Origin: Prochilodus magdalenae
Lineage: Eukaryota > Chordata > Actinopteri > Characiformes > Prochilodontidae
NCBI GenBank assembly: GCA_024036415.1
Contig: JAMWET010001329.1
Span: 473,501 to 537,500 of the forward strand
Reading direction: 5' to 3'
Length of the DNA stretch: 64,000 bases
Shown here: one piece after another, positions 34,543-46,610 of the stretch
How the letters are laid out: every line of letters starts with the position of its first letter
Position numbering within the stretch: position 1 is the stretch's first letter
The notes under the pieces: model-generated
What the model was told of the DNA's origin: nothing
The model's database searches: none
Seen by the model: only the letters and a program-made list of their open reading frames with translations
Made by a program: the position numbers and the translations under genes

Positions 34543-37143
34543 TTAGGAGAACTGCTTCATGTCATACATCGGCACTTCTGTTTCTTCTCCTTTGCCGGCC
34601 TCTGCTCCTTCTTGCTTCAGTGTGGGTTCTGTGTACGCCACATCTGGACTGGATTTCCGGCCCTTAGGTGGTGGAATGGGCGCCGCGCTCTCTGTGGTCC
34701 CTTCGGCTCCTTCCTGACCCTCAGCCACAGTTCTCTCCTTCTTCAGATTGAGCTTTGCAGGAACATTCTTGGTGATGGTTTCTTTGAGACGTTCTCCAGA
34801 CTGTTTCAAATGTTCACCTGACTGGCGAATCTTCTCACGCCGCTCGGCCGTCACTATGCGCTCGCCAAGCTTGTTTACTTTGCTGCCGAAGTTCTCCTTG
34901 GTCTTGGTTATGCTCTCACGGGAAAAGGTATTCTTCAGACTCTCAATGCGCTTTAGGCCAGTCTTCTTCAGCCTAGCGGCTGTGGAGGAGTCGGCTTCCT
35001 CAACAACCATGTATTCCTCATCAGAGTCGGGTAGTTGGATATCTGGATCCGGGGAAGCACTGGCACCTGCTTCTTCTTTTGGGGAGCCTGTTGGAGCCGT
35101 TACAGCTGGCAGCTCCTGATCACCCTGTGAAAAGATGGAGATTTATTGAATAAGCTCTTATTGGATATAGTGCTTATTATGAATTTTGCTCTTTAGTGTC
35201 TCTGGTATAATGGAATGAGAACAAAATGGGCCAACAAAAAGCCGCAGACCCTGACAACAGGTTTGAGAACCACTCATCTGGAGGTTTTAAACGTCTGGAA
35301 TTATGATGATGAACCTACTTGGAATAGGACACAAGTTACATATACATGCAAAGAGTATGTAATGCTTGACTGTTATTTCTATTGGTACTTATATAATAAC
35401 AATATTAGATAATATTAATGTTATATTAGGGTATAATAACTGCGATAATTATGGTAAAAACTATTAATTTGCTCACACCAAAGCAGCATTTTGATATTTA
35501 TGCATCATTTGAAAACAGCAGCACTGTGTTACACTGTGTAAGAATTGCATGATGAAGGGACCAACAGAAATGGCCCAAAAGTGCCTGGAAAGACATCTGG
35601 TTCCATTGACTTACATTTAAATTAAATGAGGTTTTTGATCTCTCTTGCAAAGTTGCCGTTTTGGAGATCTTTGGACAGCGGTGCTATGCTGTTGGGGGCA
35701 TTTAGCTGTGGTATAGGTCCACAGCTTGTCCCCTTGGGAAGGGTCATTGCAAATGAACGCAAAGTTAGGATGGCTAAACACCTTTATCCTAATGGGACTC
35801 CTCCAGGATGACAATGCCCCTGCAGGGCATGAGGGCTCACTGAATGGTTTGCTAAGTATAAATGAGTATGAGCTATGGCCTTTGCATTCATTTGCATTGG
35901 TGATTATTAACATCTGTGTTAAAGCCTTTTTCCACACATGGAACGAGACATTCACTGCACTCTACCATCTCTTCTCAATTTATGTATCCCGTCAGTAACA
36001 CCCTACGGGTATTTATAGCCCCATCATGCTCATGCAGCGCCATCTGCAGGAGCTTAAAGTTACTACCACCTTAACCAAGCAAGGTGACTTTTGAAAGCTT
36101 TACTGAAACCACTGCTGTCCCTCTTTTAATGAGTACTAATGAAATGATGATATTACTTGTATGATGATAATAAGTAAGTGTTGACTACCAGGGGTTTGTG
36201 AACTTGAATGACGCATAAGGTGCTGCTTAAAAACTGCTTAAGGTACATTATTAATTCATGTTTTTGTTATATATTGCTTTGGTCATTTAAGATTCAGTAA
36301 TTAGGTATTTTGTTGGTTTGGCTGCTGCATTTAAAGTGAATACAGCATCACTAATGCAATTGTTACCTCTTTATCTAATATTAACTAACCATTATCATTG
36401 TTGTTCATGTTAATGTACAGCACTTTGAACTGCCAACTGTTTGAAAAGTGCTCTATAAGTAAAAAAATATTATTATTATTATAATTGTTTATTTATTTTT
36501 ATTATTATTATGACATGCATAGTTAATCAACTCTTACTACCACCAAAATGATACATAAGTGGTGCTGTATTCCGTTTTTATCATTGCGGTTTCCTATTTA
36601 TTGTGGTATATAACATTATATACTATAGTTTTAGGTGTGAATCTCATTAAGAACACAGAATTTAGTGCCTCTGTGTCTCAACCGAGTCCCAAAGGAAATA
36701 CAAAAGGCCTGCTCCTGCTTTTGCTAAGTGTATGAGCAATGCGGGTGCATGGGTGATAAACGCAAGCTACCAAAAGTGCGAAAGTGACATCAGTTACTTG
36801 GCAGCAGCTGTCCCTACATGGTAGCGAGAAGTGTATACAAATGGGTGATACAGCAGGCTGTCAGAGCACGGTCTGAGGTGATCTCTGTTTCTTGACTACA
36901 TGAAGTGCTCTGATTTATGGCTGTACTTCAGAACAGAACAAGCAGTATATGACCTAACACTATGATGAAACTCCAAAATAGCTACAGGCTGGTGTGCACC
37001 GGTATTTGGAGTAGCAGGTCTTCAATGATAGTGTCAGTTAAACTGTGGAGGAAGACTTTCAACAAGCTTTTGAGAGGAGGGATATCACTCTACTACTTGT
37101 ATAGGTATATATGGCCACAGCCATATCTGCTGTATCACCCATT

Positions 37144-37232
<89 letters not shown>

Positions 37233-38655
37233 TAAATTTTACATATACAATGTTATATATATAAATATATATATTGCACATTCATTTCTCCTCTTTGCTG
37301 ACATGTACAGTAATCTATGTGGCACTGGATGCTTTAGATGTGTCTGACTGAGACATTTGACGAGCTATGATCTCATGAAACGACTGCTGCAGCTCAGTCT
37401 CGATCAGTTATTACAAATGGTTTTCATGCAGCTATCCAGAACGACCATGTCCTGTTCTTCTGGGGACTTTTTGTAACCCACACTGTGTCAAACTCAATAG
37501 TACTATATTAGGACATGTGTCTTCACAGAGTAAGCGCTCAGAATAACCCTGTGGAAGTATGTCAGCTGTTGCATGGAAGAAGCCGTCAAACAGCACAGCT
37601 AATATAGAATCGGCTGTGAATATCATTAACAAGAACCCGAATTTTAGTTATGAGTCAGATATTACGGTTATTATTCTAGGAAATGGTAATGGTGAATAGC
37701 AAAACGGTAGTACAAGATATGAATGACATGTTAAACTACACTTACCCAAACCACCCAGGCTTTCTACAGTACTTTCTATTATTTTCTCATTTTTAATCAT
37801 TGAAGTAGACAAGCCACTCAAATGTTGTCCACAGTTTTATGTTAATGCATTGTCCTTCCTGAACCAAAGGAGACCTACTTGTTTATGGGGACTTGAATCT
37901 TAATCTCGCTGTAGCTCTGCAATGCATGACCAAAATAAGTTTTCAATTCAATAATCACATCAATAACTGGACTGACACCAGCTGGCACCAGCTAGCATCT
38001 CTTGTTTTCAGTATATCACATTTGCATTGCCTTTGTAGTAGGCATTAATACTCTCTATAGTTCTCTGCAGGCAAAATAATCGAATGATGAAGTGTCAAAG
38101 TGACCCTGAAGTTCACATCAGCATGTAGAGACCATGTGTGGAACATGGCTGCGATACGCATTAGCAGTTAACATCCTGACCTGTTTAAAATGAGCCCTAA
38201 CTGTTTATATCAGAGGAAAGACACAAAAACAGAATTGGTTCTTTCGTCCCTGGGCAGAAACGCACACCATGCCTCTCCATGCTTACCTGGTAGATCACCA
38301 CACGGAACTTGTTCTTGACTAGCAGCTCCCCCTGCGTCTCTTCTACTTTTTTCACTCGTAGATTTTGCTTTTCCACACGGACACGCACATCCTTGATATG
38401 GCAGCTGACTTTGCGTGTTTTCTCCAGAAGCTTGTCCACAGTACTGCTAGTGGTGTTGTGCTCCTTGGTCAGCTTCGCTACATCTGCCTGGATGCTCTTT
38501 ACATTGTTTTCCAGCTCCAGCTGCCTCTCTTCCATTCGCTGCTGGCATGCTTGCACATTGTCAATGATCCCCGACACACGTTCCAGCAGAGAGAAGATGT
38601 TTAAGGCATTGGGCTCGTCTGCAGCACCAACAGGTTGCCCCAGTTTGTCTGCCAT
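34543..38655 (-). CDS. cavin4: Cavin-4 (muscle-related coiled-coil protein), two exons
   Basis: Coat protein of caveolae in striated muscle; it joins cavin-1 complexes and is linked to Rho/ERK signalling and myofibril organisation. Exon 1 is 38655-38287 (start ATG 38655-38653, MADKLGQ) and exon 2 is 35124-34543, joined in phase 0 after KFRVVIYQ, the usual cavin exon junction. The 316 residues compare with 364 in human. HR1 coiled coil: about residues 15-123, with [18 protein letters not shown] basic HR2 region has [36 protein letters not shown] and [16 protein letters not shown] repeats, RTVAEGE and the short tail YDMKQFS favour cavin-4 over cavins 1-3. An acidic [14 protein letters not shown] lies between the regions. 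No signal peptide or membrane segment. It is followed tail-to-tail by the dynein. In human, TMEFF1 precedes CAVIN4 on the same strand, as here. Confidence 0.95.
35490..35687. mobile_element. MITE copy D (truncated or diverged)
   Basis: Shared interior: AGGGACCAACAGAAATGGCC, GGTTCCATTGACTTACATTT and TTTTGGAGATCTTTGGACAG. The left terminus is lost; the right end is altered. Confidence 0.75.
35690..36075 (+). mobile_element. Decayed Tc1-like transposase fragment
   Basis: A frame reads [19 protein letters not shown], matching the QDDNAP block around the second catalytic Asp, and then degrades. Its tail (35930-36075) is shared with 4272-4410. It lies directly beside MITE copy D. Confidence 0.65.
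36405..36485 (+). mobile_element. LINE 3' tail remnant
   Basis: CACTTTGAACTGCCAAC, then AAAAGTGCTCTATAAGTA and a (TTA)n end, resemble L2/CR1-type LINE termini. Only the end is present. Confidence 0.6.
37147..37228. repeat. (TA)n microsatellite
   Basis: About 40 perfect TA units in the cavin4 intron. Confidence 0.97.
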
Positions 38656-38998
38656 CCCTGTCCTAGCCGAGTAATAGAGTCAAGTCAAGTCTGAGGTCCT
38701 ACCTTGGAAAGTAGAGACCACAATGTAATGTCTTTAGGGGAGATGGAGGGATAGTGGCCTACAGGTTAAGCAGAAGTACTGGATCATGAGCTTTGTCACT
38801 TGACTGTCCCTCCAACTGAAGCTTCACTGGGCTACTTGTCTGGAGATCATGAACCCCCCCTACCCTGCAGAGCGCTCAGGGGCTCAAAGGGCAGATAGCA
38901 ACCAGCTCTAAACCCCAAAGAGAGACAGACAGCGACTGAGGAAAAGGGTGAGCAGAGAGAGGGAAGGGAGGTGCTCTAAATCAACACCACATGAAATT

Positions 38999-39012
38999 AG
39001 TTATAAATATCC
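38999..39012 (-). promoter_or_regulatory. Candidate TATA/MEF2-like site upstream of cavin4
   Basis: The minus strand reads GGATATTTATAAC, about 345 bp before the cavin4 ATG. It matches 8 of 10 positions of the MEF2 core (CTATTTATAG type) and could also serve as an A/T-rich core promoter element. The gene's muscle role makes this plausible, but it is a short motif with high chance frequency. Confidence 0.25.
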
Positions 39013-40166
39013 CCAGTAAGGTGACACTTTGACATTTTAAGATGTGTGTGTAGCTGATATGATGTAAATCCTGGCCAATGTCTACCACTACACTGGTGGT
39101 TTTCCCATTATAGTTCTTGTTTTTTGTGTCATATGAGGAGCCTAATCCATAATGCACTATATCTATTCTGTCCAAACTAATCGTAGTGTCGTAATGATTG
39201 ACATAAACAGCTGAACAGTGTGGTCAAAAAGTTTGCGTCTCCTTTTGGGCTAGTGGGTTTTTCCCTTATATCCAACACTATATCATCTAATCTGAACAAA
39301 GACTGGTGTTTATGACAACTTGCAATATTAGCCAGCCTACATACCTTCAATTGTAATGTCTTAATCTCTGACACTCTACTCAAGTGCACTTGTAAAATTA
39401 CACCACTGGCACTTGTGACGTCTTGAGAAGCTTTACAAAAATGAACCTCAGAAGGCACATGTAGGTTCACTGGTTATTTTGGCTGGCAAATAGAATTGCG
39501 GTATTTGCATTGTACCTATCAAGACCCCTGATTCCTGACAGAACCACTGTACGTATAGTATAGTAAGACATCAGAGTCAGTAAGTTTCTCTACAACGCAT
39601 CATTTCACATCAAACTGCTCTGAATGACTTTGTTTACCTTTCATCCATCTAGTTATGAGACTCCAAAGTTAAAATTGCCATCAGAATTTGAAGAAATAAC
39701 TGGTTTGGCAATATGCCAAAGATACTGCGTTGCCGAGACATGTACTGAAGTTAGGTCCTAACTCATAGTTCCACTTTGTGCCTCAAGTGCCTGATAAGTT
39801 TCATCAGTCTAACATGGTTGGAGGATGAAGAAGTGGCTCTGCTCCGATGGCGTATTCTAACTTTTTGTCAAATGTTGAAGTTCCTGCTCCGGGTTAGATC
39901 TTTTGAGAACAGGCAGCCAATGAAAGGAAGAGTAAACGCAGCTATGACTGAAGCTCGTGGGAAGCGACCATTATATAAATCACCCACTCATATCAAGAAT
40001 CCACGTTCAGCAGCAGACGTAAGAGTTAACATTCAGCTTTCAACCGCAGGGGGCGCTCTTGGAGAGCCTTTGGATTATTAATGCTAATGTCTCTTTTAGG
40101 AAGTGGATGGTCTGTACATTTTCTGGTAATATTGCCAGTTCTCCTGGCGTAATAGTTTGCCAGACT

Positions 40167-40434
40167 GCGTCACTTTACAGATTGTTCCTTTAATTTTGTT
40201 CGTACAGTGTTCAGTCTTGTTGATGGCTAGTTTGAGTCATCTTACAGATTGCTAATTTAGGGGTTTGCATACAATATTCAGTGTAGCTAATGTCCAGGTT
40301 GTGTCATCTTACAGATTGCTACTTTAATGATTTTCATACAGTGTCCAGTCTAGCTAATAGCCAGGTTGTGTCATCTTACAGATTGATACTTTAAAGTTTT
40401 CCATACAGTGTTCAGTCCTGTAAATGGGCAAGAC
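40167..40434. repeat. 67-bp minisatellite, four units
   Basis: Units start at 40167, 40234, 40301 and 40368, each spaced exactly 67 bp. They share TCATCTTACAGATTG, then CATACAGTGTTCAGTC or variants, and AGCTAATGTCCAGG-type ends. Divergence between units is modest. Confidence 0.9.
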
Positions 40435-41183
40435 AGCATCACAAGTTTTGTTGAATTACTCCAGTATTTCATCAGGAATATTATTTCCAATGCTAAGCTT
40501 TCACATCACAGCTGAAAAGTGTCTGGATACACCACAATCACCACAAAGCATGCTGCAACTGGTTCACACAGTTCACTCGCCCATCTAATGCTGGCTAACT
40601 AAGGTAATGGCACCAGTTCTTAGTTTATTTATAGGCAATGCTACATATATCCCGTTTACAGAGAGCTTCTTTAAATCCAGGTTCTCTACATCAAAGACCT
40701 TATAACAGAGCACATCTTTGTTAACACATCCAGTACTGCAATCTTCATCATTAACCTGTAGCATAGTACCATTTTTAGGGTAGCATGGTCAGGGGAAGCA
40801 CCAAACATGGCAGATGTTTAGCAATGAAAGGCACACAGGCTGTTAAAGGCCTGTATTTGTTAATTAATAAATTAATTAATCAGCAAATTTACCTATTTTC
40901 ATTCATAAATATGTCCCGTGGCTTAATACTATGAGCTTCATCCTAAGAGACATAGACAAAGTTAATTAGCTGAGTACTAATCAGATAATAAATCTGCCAT
41001 TAAAGGGGCTCATTTGAATACTACCCAACACCCCAATCAGTTTTCAGAGAAACAATTGGCCAACAAAGATATAGGAACAGATTCTACCATTAGTGTCAGT
41101 TTTAATATCGTAGCAACCAAAGGAAGATGATCCCGCATGAGGGGTTGTAATCTTTCCTCAAGCTGTAGGGGCTGTCCAAGCAT

Positions 41184-41204
41184 CTAAAATTATGCCACCA
41201 GCTG
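41184..41204. promoter_or_regulatory. Candidate muscle enhancer core (MEF2-like plus E-box)
   Basis: CTAAAATTAT (41184-41193, near-match to MEF2) is followed five bases on by the myogenic E-box CAGCTG (41199-41204). It lies in a repeat-free stretch 2.5 kb upstream of cavin4. It is inference from motifs alone. Confidence 0.25.
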
Positions 41205-43706
41205 CAGACTATTCTTAGCTCCCTGGCCTACGTATAATTACACATTGGCTCTGCAAGAGCCAAATCAGGCTTGCTTAATTCACATGGATCCTTTATTCAT
41301 TTGATACCACTCACCACCATTTTTTTTCACCTCACCTCATACTCAGCAGGGTGCTTTTCCTGCAGCGTGCCCCATGCTACTGTTTAAAGGCTAATAATTT
41401 CAGTGCCTGCACTGAACTGTAATGAAGCAATTTTAATTCCATATGATTCCTAGTGAATGACTGAAAGATCTGAGAACATATATGCATGTACAGTGTATAT
41501 TATTGTTATATATGATTACTATGGACAGCTACAACAAGACTGTAATCAGAATTGTCAGTTATCCGATTATGCAAGAGGCCATGTAAACAGTCAAGTTGCC
41601 AGGTAAAAATGCGGTGTATTTTAATGTACTAGAAATGTACTTTAATACCAGCAGGAACATTTCAAGAACATGATTGTTTTGCGTGCTAAATACATGTGCA
41701 AAATGTATATATTAATCATTGAATGCTTATATTAAGTGTAATAACTACTGTGTCGCCTTCCCTAAGGAATATTGTTTTAATTCATTCTCCAGCGTAGTTT
41801 TCCTATAGGGGTTAGATACTGCCTCCTTGTGGTCATTTCGTATAGCTGAAAGTAACAAAAACCCTGGCCCAACCTACTTCCTGTAACGTCTTGGGAGCAG
41901 AGACCACATTTCCAAAGGCAGCAGTTTTATTTGTCTTTTTACCAATTACCGCTACCAATGCCTCTTCTATTACTGCTGCTACTCCTAAAGACCTGTATAA
42001 ATGCTGGTTGATACCTCAAGTAAACACAAGAAAAGTACGCCTTGTGGAGTCTTCTGAACATCAACAGCTTTATTCAGGACCAAGGGTTAGCTAGCTGTCT
42101 AGTTCTCCAAACCCAGGAGAGCGCAGTGCGAGGGCAGCATAACTACAAGTACACTTTACCTCAGTAGTACTGCAGTGTGGTTAATAGAATTGAACCAAGT
42201 ATCTAAAATATATAAGTATCTTTTAATGAACTTAAAATGTACTTTAATGTGTACTTATTTATCTCTAATAGTGTCTAAAAGGTGTCTCAAAATAGTACAG
42301 TGTAGTACAGTTAGTTCTTGTCAAGTCAAACATTAATAGCACTAATGGTTATATTCAGCATACAGACTACATAGTTTATATGGCAATATATAGATTCATT
42401 CTTGGTTATCCATGTCAACAGTGAACACAGTCCCACAGTAAATGAAATATCTGAACATTTTAACACAGCATCCGTTAGATGGCAATAAAACATTGTTGGT
42501 GCCATCAACAGGTTAGTGAGACCAACTACATGCTTGATTCTCCACCTCCTACATAACTTATATTTATAGTTTCCACCTTAATTAAGTGGCCTGTGTTCTG
42601 AGCCAGTTCTTGTTGGTCTCGTATTCCTCATGTTAAGTGTCCATGGCCGGCAGAGTGAGGAACTCTTCCAATTCCATTCTAATTTAGAAGAATGAGCTTT
42701 CGGCTATTATTAGTGATACTAGAGTGGAAAAGTAGCTTTCAGGGGTCTAGCCACTTGGAGCGCCCAGAAGACAATGTGATGTGTTTAGAAAGCACAAAAG
42801 TGGAACATAGCACTTTGTCTCAAACTTTGTTAACACTACTCAAAGGGTAAGTGTTAGGATTGGCTACTTCAGTATGACTGCAGACTAAGGCATATTTCAA
42901 TGGATAGGCCATTAAAACCCAATCTTTGTTATAAACCTTTGTTATAATACCAATATGCACATGTTTTAAGCTTATTAAGATGTAGAATTATGAGAAACTA
43001 TAGTTATCATGAATATACCAAGAAGAAATTTAATACAGAAATTTAGGAAATATAAAAAAAATTAATACACATCTTTTTAACAAATCCAAGTGTTAGTAAG
43101 TATTAAACACAGGAGCCCCCAAGTATGGAATCAGTCAATCAGAAAAGCAACAGCATATCAGAAAATGCTATACCAAATTAAAAAATAATACATAAACCCA
43201 AAAAGGAAACACCAAACTGTTTCTGGCCAAATCTCATGTTTGTTTGTTGGTAACTGATTGGAAGAGTTTCTGGAAGAGTACTCTACTGTCATATATGCAC
43301 ATATTTTAACATGTTTCATAAAATTATGTAAAAAGATGCTGTCAATTTTATGTATCACCAGGAAAAACCCAAAGAGCTTGGTAGCACATACAGGAAGTAA
43401 ACGAGTAGGTCATGCAAATGCTAAAACCTGCTTTCTGTTAAAGAGATCAGTTTCTAAGAGGAATTAGAAGCTGGTGTAAGGATTATGATGCAGGTATGAT
43501 TTCTTCTTGTTGAAAACTGGTTGTATTTAGGCCATTTAGCGTTTTAACCAACAAGAATCTAAGAAGAAGAAGCTGTTGTATCAGAAGTGTGGCAAAAAAA
43601 AATTAACTATTTATTAAATATTTACTTTTAATGATCACACACACATTCAAAAGCTAATTTAGAACTTTTGCCAGTGTACTTGTATTTGTTAATATGCTAG
43701 TTTTAT

Positions 43707-44470
43707 GCCCAGTTGGGTCCATAAATATTTGGATATTGTTATTTTAGCTGTTCAGTATAATGGAGTTGAAATGAAATAATGAATCTGAGCCGGTGTGCAT
43801 ACTCTCATTTCAGAGGCTCAGAAGTAACTGGACAAACTAACGTAATCATAAACCGAAAAGCAAATGCATCAGAATTTTAGATCATTTTTGGGAAATTAAT
43901 TTGGTCACCCTGATTTTGCTTACCTCACCTGCTATTTACTTTTCTTGCTTGTTGACTTTGACACATTTACCCTTGACACCCTGGAAGGTGTTCTTAATTT
44001 GGCCAGCTGTTGCAAAGGGTTTTCCCTCACCAGGGAAAGAATTCTTCTGTCATCCAGCACAGTTGTTTCCGATCGTCTTCTGACCCTTTCGTGTCTCTGA
44101 GCTGACCAGTGCATTCTTTCTTTTGAAGAGTGCACCAAATAGTTGGCTAGGCAGGCCTAATGTTTTTGCTGTCTGTCGGTTTGGTCTGTTTTAATGTTTC
44201 AGCTTATTGATGGCTTGCAACACTGGCACTGGAGCTCTGGAGCGCTCTCTCCAGTGCCATATTAGCAGTAACAGATTCCAACTGCAAACGTCACACCAGA
44301 AATCAACTCCAGAGCTGAATACCAGTAATGAAGGAATAACACAGCTGGCCATGAATCAGCTGAGAAGCCTTTGAGCTCAAATGTATTGTTTAATTTCAAC
44401 TCCAAAGTGTTGCGCTAAACAGCTAAGATAACAATAACTTGATAAACGTCCAAAAATTTGTGGACCCGTA
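43707..44470 (-). mobile_element. Internally deleted Tc1-like element
   Basis: The left end AGTTGGGTCCATAAATATTT and the right end, inverted, ACGGGTCCACAAATTTTTGG are terminal inverted repeats. The minus strand between about 43960 and 44200 retains the N-terminal HTH/GRPR-linker part of a transposase with frameshifts and stops. The catalytic portion is missing. Confidence 0.82.
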
Positions 44471-45205
44471 TATGAATAACACTCCATAATCTCTCTAATT
44501 ACCCAGTGGCAAAACCAGTACTTGGTGCCGCAGCTGTTAGCCAAATAATACATGTTTATTTGCACTTTGCTGTGGATGTGAAGCATTATAATATTGTCTC
44601 TCGCCAGTCTATTAAAGCTTAAAGGATCAAGGTTAAACCCCACAGATTTAGTCAGGCCTTGTTAAATAGCAGTTCGTGTAGATGAGATAAAGGCGGCAGC
44701 ACTGCTACGCTGTTGAAGGTAAATGTATGTTTTGTCTGCTTTAAGGATAACAGTGTGTGCCCGCTATTAGATCTCCAGTGTTATCTAAGCTAACTAGCAA
44801 ACAGTGTTTAGGCTATCACAGGCTGTCACCATTCTCTAGCTCACTCTGATTTGCTTTGTCATAATATTGTGGGGTTATTCCACCACTCTCCTTCTGTGCT
44901 GCAGGTATGTTTTTCAGCCTATGGGTTCTTTCATTTTTAATTAAACCTCTAATTCAAATGACATAATAGCCAACCACATTTGTCATGTACTAAATGTATT
45001 ATGTGTGTTTCTGATAATGCCATTATTACAGCGCCACTTATAGTCTGCAGTAATTGTACAGTGAGAGTATGGTAACCTTGTACTGACCCAAATGTAAATT
45101 GTAGGTAGTTACATTGGTCGGTCCATTTGGCCGTAGGGCTTCTTGGACTCTGTAAGATGTGCTCCTTGTAAAAATATACCACCAGACCATCACACATACA
45201 CTATA

Positions 45206-46028
45206 TATAGAGTGGGTCAGTGGATGCTGAGGTGCATAGTCTGCAGAGGTCGCTCACTACAGACCTCCAAACTTCATGTGGCCTTCAGATTAGCTCTAGA
45301 ACAGTTTGTAGAGAGCTTCATGGAATGGGTTTCCATGGCTGAGCAGCTGCACCCAAGCCTATATCACCAAGTGCAATTCAAAGCACCGAATGCAGTGGTG
45401 AAAAGCACGCCACCACTGGACTCTAGAGCAGTGGAGACGTTCTTTGAACGAATCACACTTCTCCGTCTGGAAAAAACGCTGGACAAGTCCGGGTTTGGTG
45501 GTTTCCAGAGGAACAGTACTGGTCTGACTGCATAGTGTTGAGTGTAAATGTTTGGTGGAGGGGGGATAATGGTGTGGGGTTGTTGTTCAGGAGTTGGGCT
45601 CGGACCTTTAGTTCCAGTGAAAGGAACTCTTGATGCTTTAGTAGACCAACAGATTTTGGACAATTTCATGCTCCCAACTTTGTGGGAACAGTTTGGGGAC
45701 GGCCCCTTCCTGTTCCAACATGACTGGACACCAGTGCACATGGCAAGGCCATGAAGACATGGATGAGTGTGGAAGAACTTGACTGGCCTACACATAGTCC
45801 TGGCCTCAACTCGATGGAATACCTTTGGGATAAATTAGAGTGGAGACTGCGAGCCAGGCCTTCTTGTCCAACATCAGAGTCTAACCTTACAAATGTGCTT
45901 CTGGACACATTCCTACACCTTGTGGGAAACCTTCCCAGAGGAGTTGAAGCTGCAAAGGGTGGGCCGGCATTATATTACACCCTATGGATTAAGAATGGGA
46001 TGTCACTCATGTTCATATGCATGTGAAG
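45206..46028 (+). mobile_element. Degraded Tc1/mariner transposon, second copy of the 7280 family
   Basis: Successive plus-strand frames retain transposase blocks: GGIMVWGCCSGVGLGPLVPV, LPTLWEQFGDGPFLFQHDWT (Asp region), and VEELDWPTHSPGLNSMEYLW then RLRARPSCPTSESNLTNVLL (third acid region). At least two frameshifts separate them, and both inverted-repeat termini are missing. It is inactive. Confidence 0.88.
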
Positions 46029-46396
46029 GTTTATGTAACAACCTTAATGGCCTTCATTCTTCCGGGAAGAAGGATTTCCTTGGAATATTTTGGATTGTGT
46101 CTGAGGCTCTACCCACTGGACTTCCTCCATACTTGTCAAACCATGTGTACGGATGGACTGGTAATCGGAAGAGCCAGTGCTTTTACAGCTAAATTCCGTT
46201 TCTTATGCGTATGATATTAAATAAACTCTAGTAAACAAACGTACAGAAAACACATGGGGTGCCAGATGGTCTTGTTTAAGTCTTGTTTGTGTAGCTTTCT
46301 GTTTTTTTTACCCCTTCTTCTTTCCTTTAGGTTTTGCCACAGTTGGCCAAAGTGTGATTCTTGACACAGCTAAGCACTCAAAAACCTGTTTTAGTG

Positions 46397-46610
46397 GTGG
46401 TAGTGACTTAGTGGTTAGAATCATGGCTAATCATAGGGTGTTGGGTTCAATACCTGGGTATCCTGAGTTGCCACAGTTGGACCCTTGAGCAGGTCACTTA
46501 ACCCTCTCTGTGTGAGGGGTGTCCTGTCATGACTGATCCTGTCTTTCGTAAGCTTTCTAAGGTGGGATATGTGAAGAAAATGAATTTCTTTTACTGTGTA
46601 TGTACAAAAA
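46397..46610 (+). mobile_element. tRNA-derived SINE of a second family
   Basis: The A-box-like TTAGTGGTTAGAATCATGG and the B-box-like GGGTTCAATACC are followed by GGACCCTTGAGCAGGTCAC and a body ending GGTGGGATATGTGAAGAAAA. This is a common otophysan SINE layout (from memory). It is not a functional tRNA. Confidence 0.75.

Larger units (their letters stand above)
35125..38286. other. cavin4 intron
   Basis: A 3.2-kb intron (GTAAGC donor; TTTTCACAG acceptor) carrying MITE copy D, a Tc1-like relic, a LINE tail (36405-36485) and a long TA run (37147-37228). No further exon was seen. Confidence 0.8.

Noticed and set aside
34522..35119. Plus-strand frames opposite cavin4 exon 2
   Set aside because: They are the complement of a well-matched cavin-4 exon; Ser/Leu-rich shadow sequence.
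34543..38655. Assignment of this gene to cavin-2 (SDPR), and of the neighbour to TMEFF2
   Set aside because: The order cavin plus tmeff occurs in both pairs, but RQSGE repeats, RTVAEGQE and the short tail fit cavin-4, and the NLGHFSS...SSRMM tail fits TMEFF1.
38309..38674. Plus-strand frame opposite cavin4 exon 1
   Set aside because: Shadow of the coiled-coil exon; no family resemblance.
45143..46192. Candidate host genes in several overlapping frames
   Set aside because: All are fragments of one frameshifted Tc1 transposase.
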